Source: Dethiosulfatibacter sp.
GTDB taxonomy: Bacteria; Bacillota_A; Clostridia; Tissierellales; Dethiosulfatibacteraceae
Length of the DNA stretch: 6,118 nucleotides
NCBI GenBank assembly: GCA_019084435.1
Contig: JAHRFV010000004.1
Location: forward strand, 1 to 6,118
Direction: 5' to 3'
Below the pieces are notes generated by a model, which was not told the DNA's origin, searched no databases, and saw only the letters and a program-made list of their open reading frames with translations. Each line of letters opens with the position of its first letter. Position 1 is the first letter of the stretch. Positions 1-6,081 of this stretch are shown here, one piece after another. Position numbers and translations under genes: made by a program.

Positions 1-173
1 GTCTGCTATCTGCTTTATTTTACCTCTATTTTGAGTAAAATTCTACCTTAAACTAATCTTCTATCCAATGAATATCAATGGTTTTTGATTATTCCAGCCT
101 TTTTACCCTTTACTTGCGTTTACTATTTCAATTCACCATTAATTTATTAATACAAAATAAAGGATACTTGTGA

Positions 174-179
174 TATAAT
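174..179 (+). promoter_or_regulatory. Promoter -10 box (extended) for the S41 protease gene
   Basis: The hexamer is a perfect TATAAT, and TG at 171-172 completes an extended -10 (TGnTATAAT). The candidate -35 at 151-156 (TACAAA, 17-bp spacer) matches TTGACA poorly. Recognition would therefore rest mainly on the extended -10. Transcription should start near 186, giving a leader of about 36 nt before the ATG at 222. The call is inferred from consensus only. Confidence 0.7.
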
Positions 180-209
180 TACATGGTATTTTGATGAATA
201 GTGATGCAC

Positions 210-216
210 AAGGAGA
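210..216 (+). promoter_or_regulatory. Ribosome binding site that decides the protease start
   Basis: AAGGAGA lies 5 nt before the ATG at 222 and only 2 nt before the ATG at 219. It lies inside the reading frame if GTG 201 or ATG 204 is used, and those two starts have no Shine-Dalgarno sequence in front of them. This makes 222 the best start and removes seven residues from the longest possible frame. Confidence 0.75.
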
Positions 217-221
217 ACATG

Positions 222-1439
222 ATGATATCTAAAAAAAGAGCTCTAATCATAGTAGTAATTGTAATTTTGATAACATTTTCTGCTACATTGGCAGGCACTA
301 CATACCTAGGTTTTAAGACTGACGATAAGATTATCATCCCTATTGAAAGATACAATGCTTTAAGAGAGCTTGAGAGTAAATACGAAAAGCATGAATACAT
401 TTCAAAATTTTTAAAAGATAATTTTTTATACGAAAGAGATGAATCAGATATATTCGAAGGTTCTTTGAAAGGCATGGTGGATGTTTTAGAGGACCCTTAC
501 TCGGAGTATTTGACAACTGAGGATTTCAATTCTCTAATTGAACAAACTCAAGGCGAGTACAGCGGTATTGGCGTTTATGTGTCGGTAACAGAGGACAATA
601 AAATAGTTGTTGTATCACCAATTGAGGATACACCTGCAGATAAAGCTGGTCTGAAAACCGGTGACTTCATATTCAAGGTCAACGGAGTTGAATACACAGG
701 AGATACGTTGTCTGACGCTGTAAGTGTTATGAAGGGATTGCCGGGAACAGATGTTACAATAACAATAAACAGGACACAAAAAGATGGCACTGAGTTAAAC
801 TTTGATGTTGTCATCACCCGTCAGAATATTAAAATAGAGACTATCAAGTATGAGATGTTGGAAGATAATATTGGCTATATAAGAATTACGACCTTTGATC
901 AACAAACTGATGAGGATTTTAAAGTTGCTCTCAAGGCGTTGTCGACAGAAGCAATGGTTGGGTTAATTGTAGATTTAAGATATAATCCAGGCGGATTGAT
1001 TACATCTGTTACAGAGATTGCAGATGAATTATTGGGAGAAACCATCATTACTTATACGCAAACAAGAGACGGGCAAAGAGAATATTATAATTCAGACAAG
1101 AAAAAAATTGATGTTCCAATGGTAGTCCTCATCAACGAAGGCAGTGCAAGTGCTTCAGAAATTTTAGCAGGAGCTGTTAAAGACACTGCTTCAGGAACAC
1201 TTGTTGGCACAAAAACTTTTGGAAAAGGGATTGTACAAAGAATCATGCCACTTGAGGATGGATCAGGTATAAAACTAACCGTGTCGGAATACTTTACACC
1301 AAATGACGTCAATATACACGGTATCGGAATTGAACCTGATGTGTACGTTGAACTGCCTGAGGATGCCTCTTACGGTCCTGAGTTTATAGATGAGGATGTT
1401 CAATTGCAGAGAGCAATTGAAATCATTAAACTTAAGTAA
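222..1439 (+). CDS. ctpA: Membrane-anchored S41 C-terminal processing serine protease (CtpA/CtpB family)
   Basis: This is a 405-residue extracytoplasmic serine protease of family S41. Such enzymes trim or degrade proteins from their C-termini at the cell surface; Bacillus CtpB acts in regulated proteolysis during sporulation. Residues 4-6 (KKR) precede a hydrophobic segment at about 7-31, which should act as a signal anchor. A PDZ domain follows at about 112-185, starting at the GIGV segment. The peptidase domain covers about 200-385 and includes VDLRYNPGG (about 250-258). The catalytic serine is Ser310 in GSASASE. Lys335 in TFGKG lies exactly 25 residues later and Gln339 four further on. This matches the Ser309/Lys334/Gln338 triad of Bacillus subtilis CtpB. 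The protein ends just after the core GIGIEPD block and has no added peptidoglycan-binding domain. It has its own promoter, and no U-tailed terminator separates it from ctsR. The family is certain. The choice between ctpA and ctpB, and the substrate, cannot be decided here. Confidence 0.95.
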   Translation: MISKKRALIIVVIVILITFSATLAGTTYLGFKTDDKIIIPIERYNALRELESKYEKHEYISKFLKDNFLYERDESDIFEGSLKGMVDVLEDPYSEYLTTEDFNSLIEQTQGEYSGIGVYVSVTEDNKIVVVSPIEDTPADKAGLKTGDFIFKVNGVEYTGDTLSDAVSVMKGLPGTDVTITINRTQKDGTELNFDVVITRQNIKIETIKYEMLEDNIGYIRITTFDQQTDEDFKVALKALSTEAMVGLIVDLRYNPGGLITSVTEIADELLGETIITYTQTRDGQREYYNSDKKKIDVPMVVLINEGSASASEILAGAVKDTASGTLVGTKTFGKGIVQRIMPLEDGSGIKLTVSEYFTPNDVNIHGIGIEPDVYVELPEDASYGPEFIDEDVQLQRAIEIIKLK

Positions 1440-1467
1440 ACTAATTCATATAATATATGCTCATAAA

Positions 1468-1501
1468 TATAGCACTTGATTTTTTAAAAACAAGTGCTAT
1501 A
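1468..1501. repeat. Near-perfect palindrome spanning the ctsR core promoter
   Basis: The arms TATAGCACTTG (1468-1478) and CAAGTGCTATA (1491-1501) are perfect 11-bp inverted repeats around a 12-nt AT centre, which is itself nearly symmetrical (six T then five A). The left arm ends inside the -35 box and the right arm ends inside the -10 box. No T-run follows on the + strand, so a simple intrinsic terminator for the protease gene is unlikely. The arms share AGCACT/AGTGCT with the CIRCE element bound by HrcA, but the spacing is wider than in CIRCE. It may be an operator or an mRNA hairpin; its function is not established. Confidence 0.8.
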
Positions 1502-1503
1502 AT
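1476..1503 (+). promoter_or_regulatory. Sigma-A type promoter of the ctsR operon
   Basis: The -35 box is TTGATT (1476-1481, 4 of 6 matches) and the -10 box is a perfect TATAAT (1498-1503), separated by 16 bp. TG at 1495-1496 gives an extended -10. Transcription should begin at about 1509-1511, leaving a leader of about 45 nt. This is a strong promoter by consensus, in keeping with an operon that is held down by a repressor and released under stress. Confidence 0.85.
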
Positions 1504-1514
1504 ATAAACACAAA

Positions 1515-1531
1515 GGTCAAAGAAAGTCAAA
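1515..1531 (+). promoter_or_regulatory. CtsR operator (CtsR box)
   Basis: This is a tandem direct heptad, GGTCAAA (1515-1521), GAA, AGTCAAA (1525-1531). It matches the known CtsR consensus RGTCAAA-NAN-RGTCAAA at every fixed position. It begins about 5 bp after the expected transcription start, so bound CtsR would block initiation or early elongation. It implies autoregulation of ctsR-mcsA-mcsB-clpC by the repressor encoded by the first gene. I saw no second copy in the window. Confidence 0.95.
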
Positions 1532-1542
1532 GTCTATTAACA

Positions 1543-1549
1543 GAGGTGA
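1543..1549 (+). promoter_or_regulatory. Ribosome binding site supporting the TTG start of ctsR
   Basis: GAGGTGA sits 5 nt upstream of TTG 1555. The next in-frame ATG lies 13 codons later and would cut into the conserved SDIIEDYIK block at the CtsR N-terminus. The site therefore fixes TTG as the start. Confidence 0.85.
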
Positions 1550-1554
1550 TTTGA

Positions 1555-2013
1555 TTGGCAAAACTAAGTGATATCATTGAGGATTATATAAAAATGATTA
1601 TCGAGAATGAAAAAAGTGACAGCATTGAGATTCAGAGAAATATTTTAGCTCAGCACTTCAATTGCGCACCATCCCAAATTAATTATGTATTAACGACAAG
1701 ATTCGGTAATGACCGGGGTTTTGTGGTGGAAAGCAGAAGAGGTGGCGGTGGATATATAAAAATCTATAAAGTTCAGACCGACCCCGATAAACACATCGAA
1801 AGAATACTCAAGGACACCATAGGGGATAGCCTGACAAAAGCACAAGCGGAAGGTATTATTAAAAATTTGTTTGAAAAAAAGCTGATCAGTAAAAGAGAGA
1901 TGCAGTTGATGAGCAGGGTCTTTAGTGATAGGGCATTAAGCAAAATATTTCAAAATGAAAGGAACGAAATAAGAGCGGATTTCATGAAAGAAATGCTTTT
2001 GATTCTGATATAA
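1555..2013 (+). CDS. ctsR: CtsR, heat-shock and protein-quality-control transcriptional repressor
   Basis: CtsR is a dimeric DNA-binding repressor of clp genes. This copy has 152 residues, close to the Bacillus length of about 154. The N-terminal SDIIEDYIK block and a winged helix-turn-helix (about 22-70) are clear. CAPSQINYVLTTRF is the recognition region, and the wing carries RRGGGG at 61-66. In Bacillus this glycine-rich loop acts as an intrinsic thermosensor and its arginine contacts DNA. The C-terminal helical domain (about 75-152) is the part that dimerises and is targeted by McsB in the family. Translation starts at TTG, less efficient than ATG, which may keep repressor levels low relative to mcsA, mcsB and clpC. 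It is the first gene of its operon, and a matching operator lies in its leader, so negative autoregulation is very likely. Confidence 0.97.
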   Translation: MAKLSDIIEDYIKMIIENEKSDSIEIQRNILAQHFNCAPSQINYVLTTRFGNDRGFVVESRRGGGGYIKIYKVQTDPDKHIERILKDTIGDSLTKAQAEGIIKNLFEKKLISKREMQLMSRVFSDRALSKIFQNERNEIRADFMKEMLLILI

Positions 2014-2025
2014 AGGGGTGATTGT

Positions 2026-2505
2026 ATGTTATGTAATGAATGCGGGAAAAATGTCGCTAATATTCACTTGACAAGAATAGTAAGTGGTCAAAAAATCGAA
2101 GAAAATCTTTGTGAAACTTGTGCTAAGAAATATACGGGTCTGAATAACCCTTTTACGGTTCAAAACATCATGTCAGGATTCTTATCAGATTATCATAAGC
2201 CAGAAACACAGAGAACGTTAAGCTGTCCCGAATGCCACATGACATATGATGAGTTTAGAAAATATGGAAAATTCGGATGCAGTCATTGCTACAACGCTTT
2301 CAAGAGTAGATTATCACCTTTGATAAGGAATATCCATGGTCATGACAGTCATATAGGGAAGACACCTAATAAAGATGACAGCGAGATGAAGACCAATGAA
2401 GAATTAGCAATGCTAAAGAATCAACTAAAGGAAGCAATTGACCTGGAAGAATATGAAAAGGCCGCAGAAATTAGAGATAAAATAAAAGACATGGAAAACC
2501 GGTAA
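2026..2505 (+). CDS. mcsA: McsA, zinc-finger activator of the McsB arginine kinase
   Basis: McsA binds and activates McsB and helps it act on CtsR and ClpC clients. The 159-residue protein has two double-CxxC modules. The first uses Cys3/Cys6 and Cys29/Cys32. The second uses Cys67/Cys70 and Cys85/Cys88. All eight cysteines are present, so metal binding is expected to be intact. A histidine-rich stretch (IHGHDSHIGK, about 103-112) links to a C-terminal UVR domain at about 123-158, with the signature EEYEKAAEIRDKIK. That domain resembles the M-domain of the ClpC encoded downstream. The protein is shorter than Bacillus McsA (about 185 residues). It starts 12 nt after ctsR behind AAGGGGTGA. In the family the cysteines also sense metal and thiol stress, which would give the operon a second input besides heat. 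Confidence 0.95.
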   Translation: MLCNECGKNVANIHLTRIVSGQKIEENLCETCAKKYTGLNNPFTVQNIMSGFLSDYHKPETQRTLSCPECHMTYDEFRKYGKFGCSHCYNAFKSRLSPLIRNIHGHDSHIGKTPNKDDSEMKTNEELAMLKNQLKEAIDLEEYEKAAEIRDKIKDMENR

Positions 2506-2519
2506 AGAGGTGAAAAGTT

Positions 2520-3527
2520 ATGATATTGTGGATGCGAAATAGCGGAGAGTTCAGAGATGTGGTGGTTAGTAGCAGGATTCGATTAGCCAGAAATCTGGAT
2601 AACTACAAATTTCCCAATAGGATAGGAGTAGATGAAGCTAAGCTGGTATATGACGATGTCACGAAATCATTGGATAATAAAAGATATTCGGAGTTCAAGA
2701 TAAAGGACATACCAATCATAGAGAGAACCATGCTGGTTGAAAAACATATTATAAGCCCAGCTTTACTATATACTCCAAACATCAGCGGGTTTGCAATGAG
2801 CGAACAAGAAGATGAGACAATTATGATCAATGAAGAGGATCATATAAGGATACAAGTTCTTGATTCAGGATTATCACTCAAAAAATCTTGGGAAAAGGCA
2901 GATGAGTTGGATAATCAGCTAGGAAACTCACTGAAATACGCTTATGATGAAAAAATTGGATACCTGACATCTTGTCCCACAAACCTGGGAACAGGTTTGA
3001 GAGCTTCAGTCATGCTTCATTTGCCCGCTATGGAAATGACCAAGGAAATCAATAAGGTGTTGGCTACTATCGCCCAATTTGGACTTGCCGTCAGGGGTGT
3101 TTATGGAGAGGGAACCAAAGCATTGGGATCTCTATATCAGATTTCCAATCAATCCACTTTAGGGGATAGTGAAGAAACCATTATTAAGAAAATAGATCAT
3201 GTTACTCGACAGATTGCTGATAAGGAAAGAATAATAAGAGAAAATATTTTTAAAAAAAGCGCTATAAGCTTCGAAGATAAAATATTCAGAGCATATGGTA
3301 TTTTGAAGAATACAAGAATTATATCCACAGATGAAGCGGTTAGATTAATATCTTTTCTTAAATTAGGTATTACATCAGGACTGATAACAGATAATAATAT
3401 TAATGATATTGATAAACTTTTCATTGAAATTCAACCTGCAAGCTTACAGTTTATAAGCAGAAAGGAAATGAGTGACATGGAAAGAGACATAAAAAGAGCC
3501 GAAGTCATAAGAAATAAAATAAATTGA
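2520..3527 (+). CDS. mcsB: McsB, protein-arginine kinase
   Basis: McsB transfers phosphate from ATP to arginine side chains. The resulting phosphoarginine marks proteins for ClpC-ClpP, and McsB also inactivates CtsR. The 335-residue protein has the phosphagen-kinase-like catalytic fold. Visible blocks are SSRIRLARN (17-25), VEKHIISP (73-80), NEEDHIRIQ (104-112), TSCPTNLGTGLRASV (150-164) and RGVYGEGTKALGSLYQISNQ (192-211). Cys152 in SCPTN is the equivalent of catalytic Cys167 of Bacillus McsB. RDIKRA (322-327) is the C-terminal RDxxRA motif linked to allosteric phosphoarginine binding. It is shorter than the 363-residue Bacillus protein, with about 11 residues missing at the N-terminus and a short tail after RDxxRA. 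All core motifs remain. GAGGTGA (2507-2513) lies 6 nt before ATG 2520, which supports this start. The gap from mcsA is 14 nt, so cotranscription is expected. Confidence 0.96.
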   Translation: MILWMRNSGEFRDVVVSSRIRLARNLDNYKFPNRIGVDEAKLVYDDVTKSLDNKRYSEFKIKDIPIIERTMLVEKHIISPALLYTPNISGFAMSEQEDETIMINEEDHIRIQVLDSGLSLKKSWEKADELDNQLGNSLKYAYDEKIGYLTSCPTNLGTGLRASVMLHLPAMEMTKEINKVLATIAQFGLAVRGVYGEGTKALGSLYQISNQSTLGDSEETIIKKIDHVTRQIADKERIIRENIFKKSAISFEDKIFRAYGILKNTRIISTDEAVRLISFLKLGITSGLITDNNINDIDKLFIEIQPASLQFISRKEMSDMERDIKRAEVIRNKIN

Positions 3528-3534
3528 GAGGTGA
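3528..3534 (+). promoter_or_regulatory. Ribosome binding site that decides the clpC start
   Basis: GAGGTGA directly follows the mcsB stop codon (TGA 3525-3527) and lies 4 nt before ATG 3539. A longer frame from TTG 3524 would contain this site inside its coding sequence. Starting at 3539 also places the phosphoarginine-site glutamates at 32 and 106, as in Bacillus ClpC. The tight junction suggests translational coupling with mcsB. Confidence 0.85.
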
Positions 3535-3538
3535 CAAA

Positions 3539-5995
3539 ATGTTTGGAAAGGAATTTAGCACATCAAGTAAAAAAGTTTTAGAAATAGCTCAAAAGAAAGC
3601 ACTCGAATTTAAGCATTCAGTATTGGGTTCAGAGCATATACTGCTTGGCCTGGTAATCGAGGATGAAGGACTTGCTGGCAAGATATTGCATGGAAGGAAT
3701 TTAAATGAAGAGAAGATAACAGAAGGTATCTTTGGAATAGTAGGGAAAGGCACTGAGAATGTTAATAGTATTACATTAAGTCCAAGGACAAAAAATATTA
3801 TTGAACTTGCAAGTCAATTTGCAGCAAAATACGGTTTTGATTTTATTGAAACAGAGCATCTGTTGATGGCAATAGTAGCTGAAGGTGAAGGAGTAGCTGC
3901 GATTCTGCTGCGAGAGTTCGGGTTGACCTCTGAAATGTTGCAGAATGATTTGGGAAGTTATGTGTTGAATGGAAAACCAGAAAACCAACCAATAAACCAA
4001 TCAACAAAAAGAGATAAAAGCTTGGAGAACCTTGAAAAGTATGGGAAAAATCTTAATGAGTCTGCAAAAAACGGTAAAATTGATCCAATTATCGGGCGTC
4101 AAGAGGAAATTAAAAGAGTGATTCAAGTACTTAGCAGACGAAAAAAGAATAATCCAGTTTTGATAGGAGAACCAGGTGTTGGAAAGACAGCAATAGCTGA
4201 GGGCTTTGCACAAGCCATAGTGGACGGCAATGTTCCGGAGATTCTAAAGAATAAGACAGTAGTGTCTTTAGATTTGGCAGGGATGGTAGCTGGAGCCAAA
4301 TATAGAGGAGAGTTTGAGGAAAGACTGAAAAATGTTATGAATGAAATAATCAGTGACGGTAATATCATACTTTTCTTGGATGAATTACACACTCTAATAG
4401 GTGCCGGTGGTGCAGAAGGTGCTATTGATGCCTCAAGCATTCTCAAGCCTTCATTGGCTAATGGAGAAATTCAGGCAATAGGCGCTACCACTTTGGATGA
4501 GTATAAAAAACATATTGAAAAGGATACAGCACTAGAGAGAAGGTTTCAGACAGTATTAGTTAAAGAACCAACAGTAGAAGAGACAATAGATATTTTAAAA
4601 GGTCTCAGGGATAAATACGAAGCCCATCATAAAGTAACAATAACAGACGAGGCCATAGAGGCTGCAGCAAAACTGTCTCACAGATATATTGCTGATCGTT
4701 TTTTGCCAGACAAAGCAATAGATCTTATCGATGAGGCATCTTCTAAACAAAGGATAAAAACAGTTACAGCACCACCTGATTTAAAAGACTTGGAAGAATT
4801 GTTGAAAAAGACATCCAATGAAAAGCAGGAGGCAATTAATAAGCAGAAATTTGAACAAGCAGCAGAGCTAAGAGACAAAGAAAAGGAATTGATAGAAGAC
4901 CTTGATAATCGCAAAAAATCCTGGAAACAGGAATCTTCTACCAATGATACCTTTATAGATTATGATGATATTGCACAGATTGTTTCGTCCTGGACGGGTA
5001 TACCAGTCAGAAAAATGGCATCAGATGAAACTGATAGGTTATTAAATCTTGAACAAATACTACATAAGAGACTGATCGGTCAGGAACAAGCTGTCGAAGC
5101 AACAGCAAAAGCAATCAGGAGAGCTAGAGTTGGGTTGAAGGATCCTAAAAAACCTATTGGATCATTCATATTTCTTGGTCCTACAGGAGTTGGGAAAACT
5201 GAATTGTCTAAAGCTCTGGCTGAAGCATTATTTGGAGATGAGAACGCCATCATTAGGGTAGATATGTCAGAATACATGGAAAAACACTCGGTATCCAAAT
5301 TGGTTGGATCTCCTCCCGGGTATGTCGGTTACGAAGAGGGAGGTCAGCTGACCGAAAAAGTTAGAAGAAAACCATATTCTGTTATACTATTCGATGAGAT
5401 TGAAAAGGCTCATCCCGATGTGTTTAATATTTTGCTCCAACTTCTGGATGATGGAAGAATGACAGATTCTAAAGGCAGAACAGTGGATTTCAAGAATACA
5501 ATCATTATCATGACATCCAATGTTGGTGCCAGCACTATCAAGAAACAAAAGACTCTCGGTTTTACTTCCGGAGAAGAGAAGGATATAGAAAAAAATGAGT
5601 ATGAAAAAATGAAAGATAACGTCATGGGAGAATTGAAAAAAACATTTAGGCCTGAGTTTCTGAATCGATTAGATGACATCATTGTATTCCATTCTTTGAA
5701 CAAAGAAAACATTAAAGAAATCGTTGGATTGATGACTGTTAATCTACAAAATAGATTGACTGAGCTGGGAATCAGTATAGAAGTCGACGACGATGCTCGG
5801 GAGTTGCTTGCAGAAGCAGGCTTTGATCCAGTATTTGGGGCTCGACCGTTGCAACGTACCATCAGGAAAATGATAGAGGATACATTGTCTGAAGAGATAC
5901 TGAAAGGCAACATCACAAAGGATGACAATCTGATTGTTAGGGTTGAGGATGGTCAGCTAAGAATTACAAAAAAAGAGGGGGCTGTCGGGAAATAG
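3539..5995 (+). CDS. clpC: ClpC, AAA+ unfoldase of the ClpCP protease
   Basis: This cytoplasmic hexameric Hsp100 ATPase unfolds proteins and feeds them to ClpP. It has 818 residues, close to the 810 of Bacillus ClpC. Two Clp N-repeats occupy about 1-145. Glu32 (GSEHILLGL) and Glu106 (ETEHLLMAI) fall at the positions that bind phosphoarginine in Bacillus. A polar linker with PENQPINQS follows. AAA1 has Walker A GEPGVGKT (210-217), Walker B ILFLDE (277-282) and ALERRF (331-336). The M-domain is UVR-like (about 427-455), with Phe438 and Arg445 in FEQAAELRD; the matching residues hold the inactive decamer in Staphylococcus ClpC. AAA2 has GPTGVGKT (547-554), Walker B VILFDE (615-620), Arg710 in FLNR and sensor-2 GARPL (767-771). 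LGF at 673-675 is the ClpP-docking tripeptide. No catalytic residue is missing. It is the last gene of the CtsR-controlled operon. The usual partners ClpP and MecA are not in the window. Confidence 0.98.
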   Translation: MFGKEFSTSSKKVLEIAQKKALEFKHSVLGSEHILLGLVIEDEGLAGKILHGRNLNEEKITEGIFGIVGKGTENVNSITLSPRTKNIIELASQFAAKYGFDFIETEHLLMAIVAEGEGVAAILLREFGLTSEMLQNDLGSYVLNGKPENQPINQSTKRDKSLENLEKYGKNLNESAKNGKIDPIIGRQEEIKRVIQVLSRRKKNNPVLIGEPGVGKTAIAEGFAQAIVDGNVPEILKNKTVVSLDLAGMVAGAKYRGEFEERLKNVMNEIISDGNIILFLDELHTLIGAGGAEGAIDASSILKPSLANGEIQAIGATTLDEYKKHIEKDTALERRFQTVLVKEPTVEETIDILKGLRDKYEAHHKVTITDEAIEAAAKLSHRYIADRFLPDKAIDLIDEASSKQRIKTVTAPPDLKDLEELLKKTSNEKQEAINKQKFEQAAELRDKEKELIEDLDNRKKSWKQESSTNDTFIDYDDIAQIVSSWTGIPVRKMASDETDRLLNLEQILHKRLIGQEQAVEATAKAIRRARVGLKDPKKPIGSFIFLGPTGVGKTELSKALAEALFGDENAIIRVDMSEYMEKHSVSKLVGSPPGYVGYEEGGQLTEKVRRKPYSVILFDEIEKAHPDVFNILLQLLDDGRMTDSKGRTVDFKNTIIIMTSNVGASTIKKQKTLGFTSGEEKDIEKNEYEKMKDNVMGELKKTFRPEFLNRLDDIIVFHSLNKENIKEIVGLMTVNLQNRLTELGISIEVDDDARELLAEAGFDPVFGARPLQRTIRKMIEDTLSEEILKGNITKDDNLIVRVEDGQLRITKKEGAVGK

Positions 5996-6001
5996 CCCCC
6001 T
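5976..6001 (+). other. GC-rich hairpin overlapping the clpC stop codon
   Basis: AGGGGGCT (5976-5983) and AGCCCCCT (5994-6001) form a perfect 8-bp stem around a 10-nt loop. The right arm includes two bases of the clpC TAG stop (5993-5995). No T-run follows, so it is not a standard terminator on its own. It may protect the 3' end of the mRNA or act as the first of two stacked hairpins ahead of the terminator at 6010-6042. The structure is seen in sequence; the role is inferred. Confidence 0.6.
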
Positions 6002-6009
6002 AGACAAAG

Positions 6010-6042
6010 CAGGATTCTCTTAACGGAGGGTCCTGTTTTTTT
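6010..6042 (+). terminator. Intrinsic terminator of the ctsR-mcsA-mcsB-clpC operon
   Basis: An 11-bp stem pairs 6010-6020 with 6025-6035. Its outer part is CAGGA/TCCTG, and the inner part has three G-T wobbles. The loop is TAAC, and seven T residues follow at 6036-6042. It starts 14 nt after the clpC stop and should end the operon here. Confidence 0.92.
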
Positions 6043-6044
6043 AC

Positions 6045-6081
6045 AAAAAAAAGGAAAAAGATGGCCAATTGAAACCATCTT
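6045..6081 (-). terminator. Probable minus-strand terminator for a convergent gene
   Basis: AAGATGG (6058-6064) and CCATCTT (6075-6081) form a 7-bp stem with a 10-nt loop. Read on the minus strand, the stem is followed at once by TTT, CC and eight T residues (complement of 6045-6057). That is a U-rich tail of terminator type. It suggests a gene on the minus strand ending to the right, outside the window. The stem is short and AT-rich, so confidence is moderate. Confidence 0.5.

Noticed and set aside
1..173. A gene or a divergent promoter in the left flank
   Set aside because: Stops occur in all frames, and the AGAGGT-like minus-strand site near 25-30 has no start codon at a suitable distance.
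201..221. GTG 201 or ATG 204 as the protease start
   Set aside because: No Shine-Dalgarno sequence precedes them, whereas AAGGAGA is well placed for ATG 222. Starting at 222 also aligns the catalytic residues to within one position of CtpB numbering.
1468..1501. Intrinsic terminator for the protease gene
   Set aside because: The stem is good, but no T-run follows on the + strand (AATATAAACA), and the arms contain the promoter boxes of the next operon.
2068..2093. TTGACA (2068-2073) with a nearby GGTCAAA inside mcsA as an internal CtsR-controlled promoter
   Set aside because: No -10 box lies at a workable distance, and the heptad is single, without the tandem partner that CtsR needs.
3524..3538. 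TTG 3524 as the clpC start, overlapping the mcsB stop
   Set aside because: The frame would translate the ribosome binding site itself, and the ClpC family starts at MFG, which is ATG 3539.
3974..4014. Repetitive ACCAA-rich stretch in clpC as a slippage or repeat element
   Set aside because: It encodes the variable polar linker between the ClpC N-domain and AAA1. The repeats are short and imperfect, and the frame is intact.
5410..5928. Long minus-strand open frame (172 codons) inside clpC, and other antisense frames
   Set aside because: It lies wholly opposite a highly conserved AAA+ coding region, is a low-complexity Ser/Phe/Ile-rich product typical of antisense shadow frames, and resembles no family I recognise.
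6048..6072. AAGGA followed by ATG 6061 as a new gene start
   Set aside because: The frame stops after three codons (ATG GCC AAT TGA). The sequence is better explained as the arm and tail of a minus-strand terminator.
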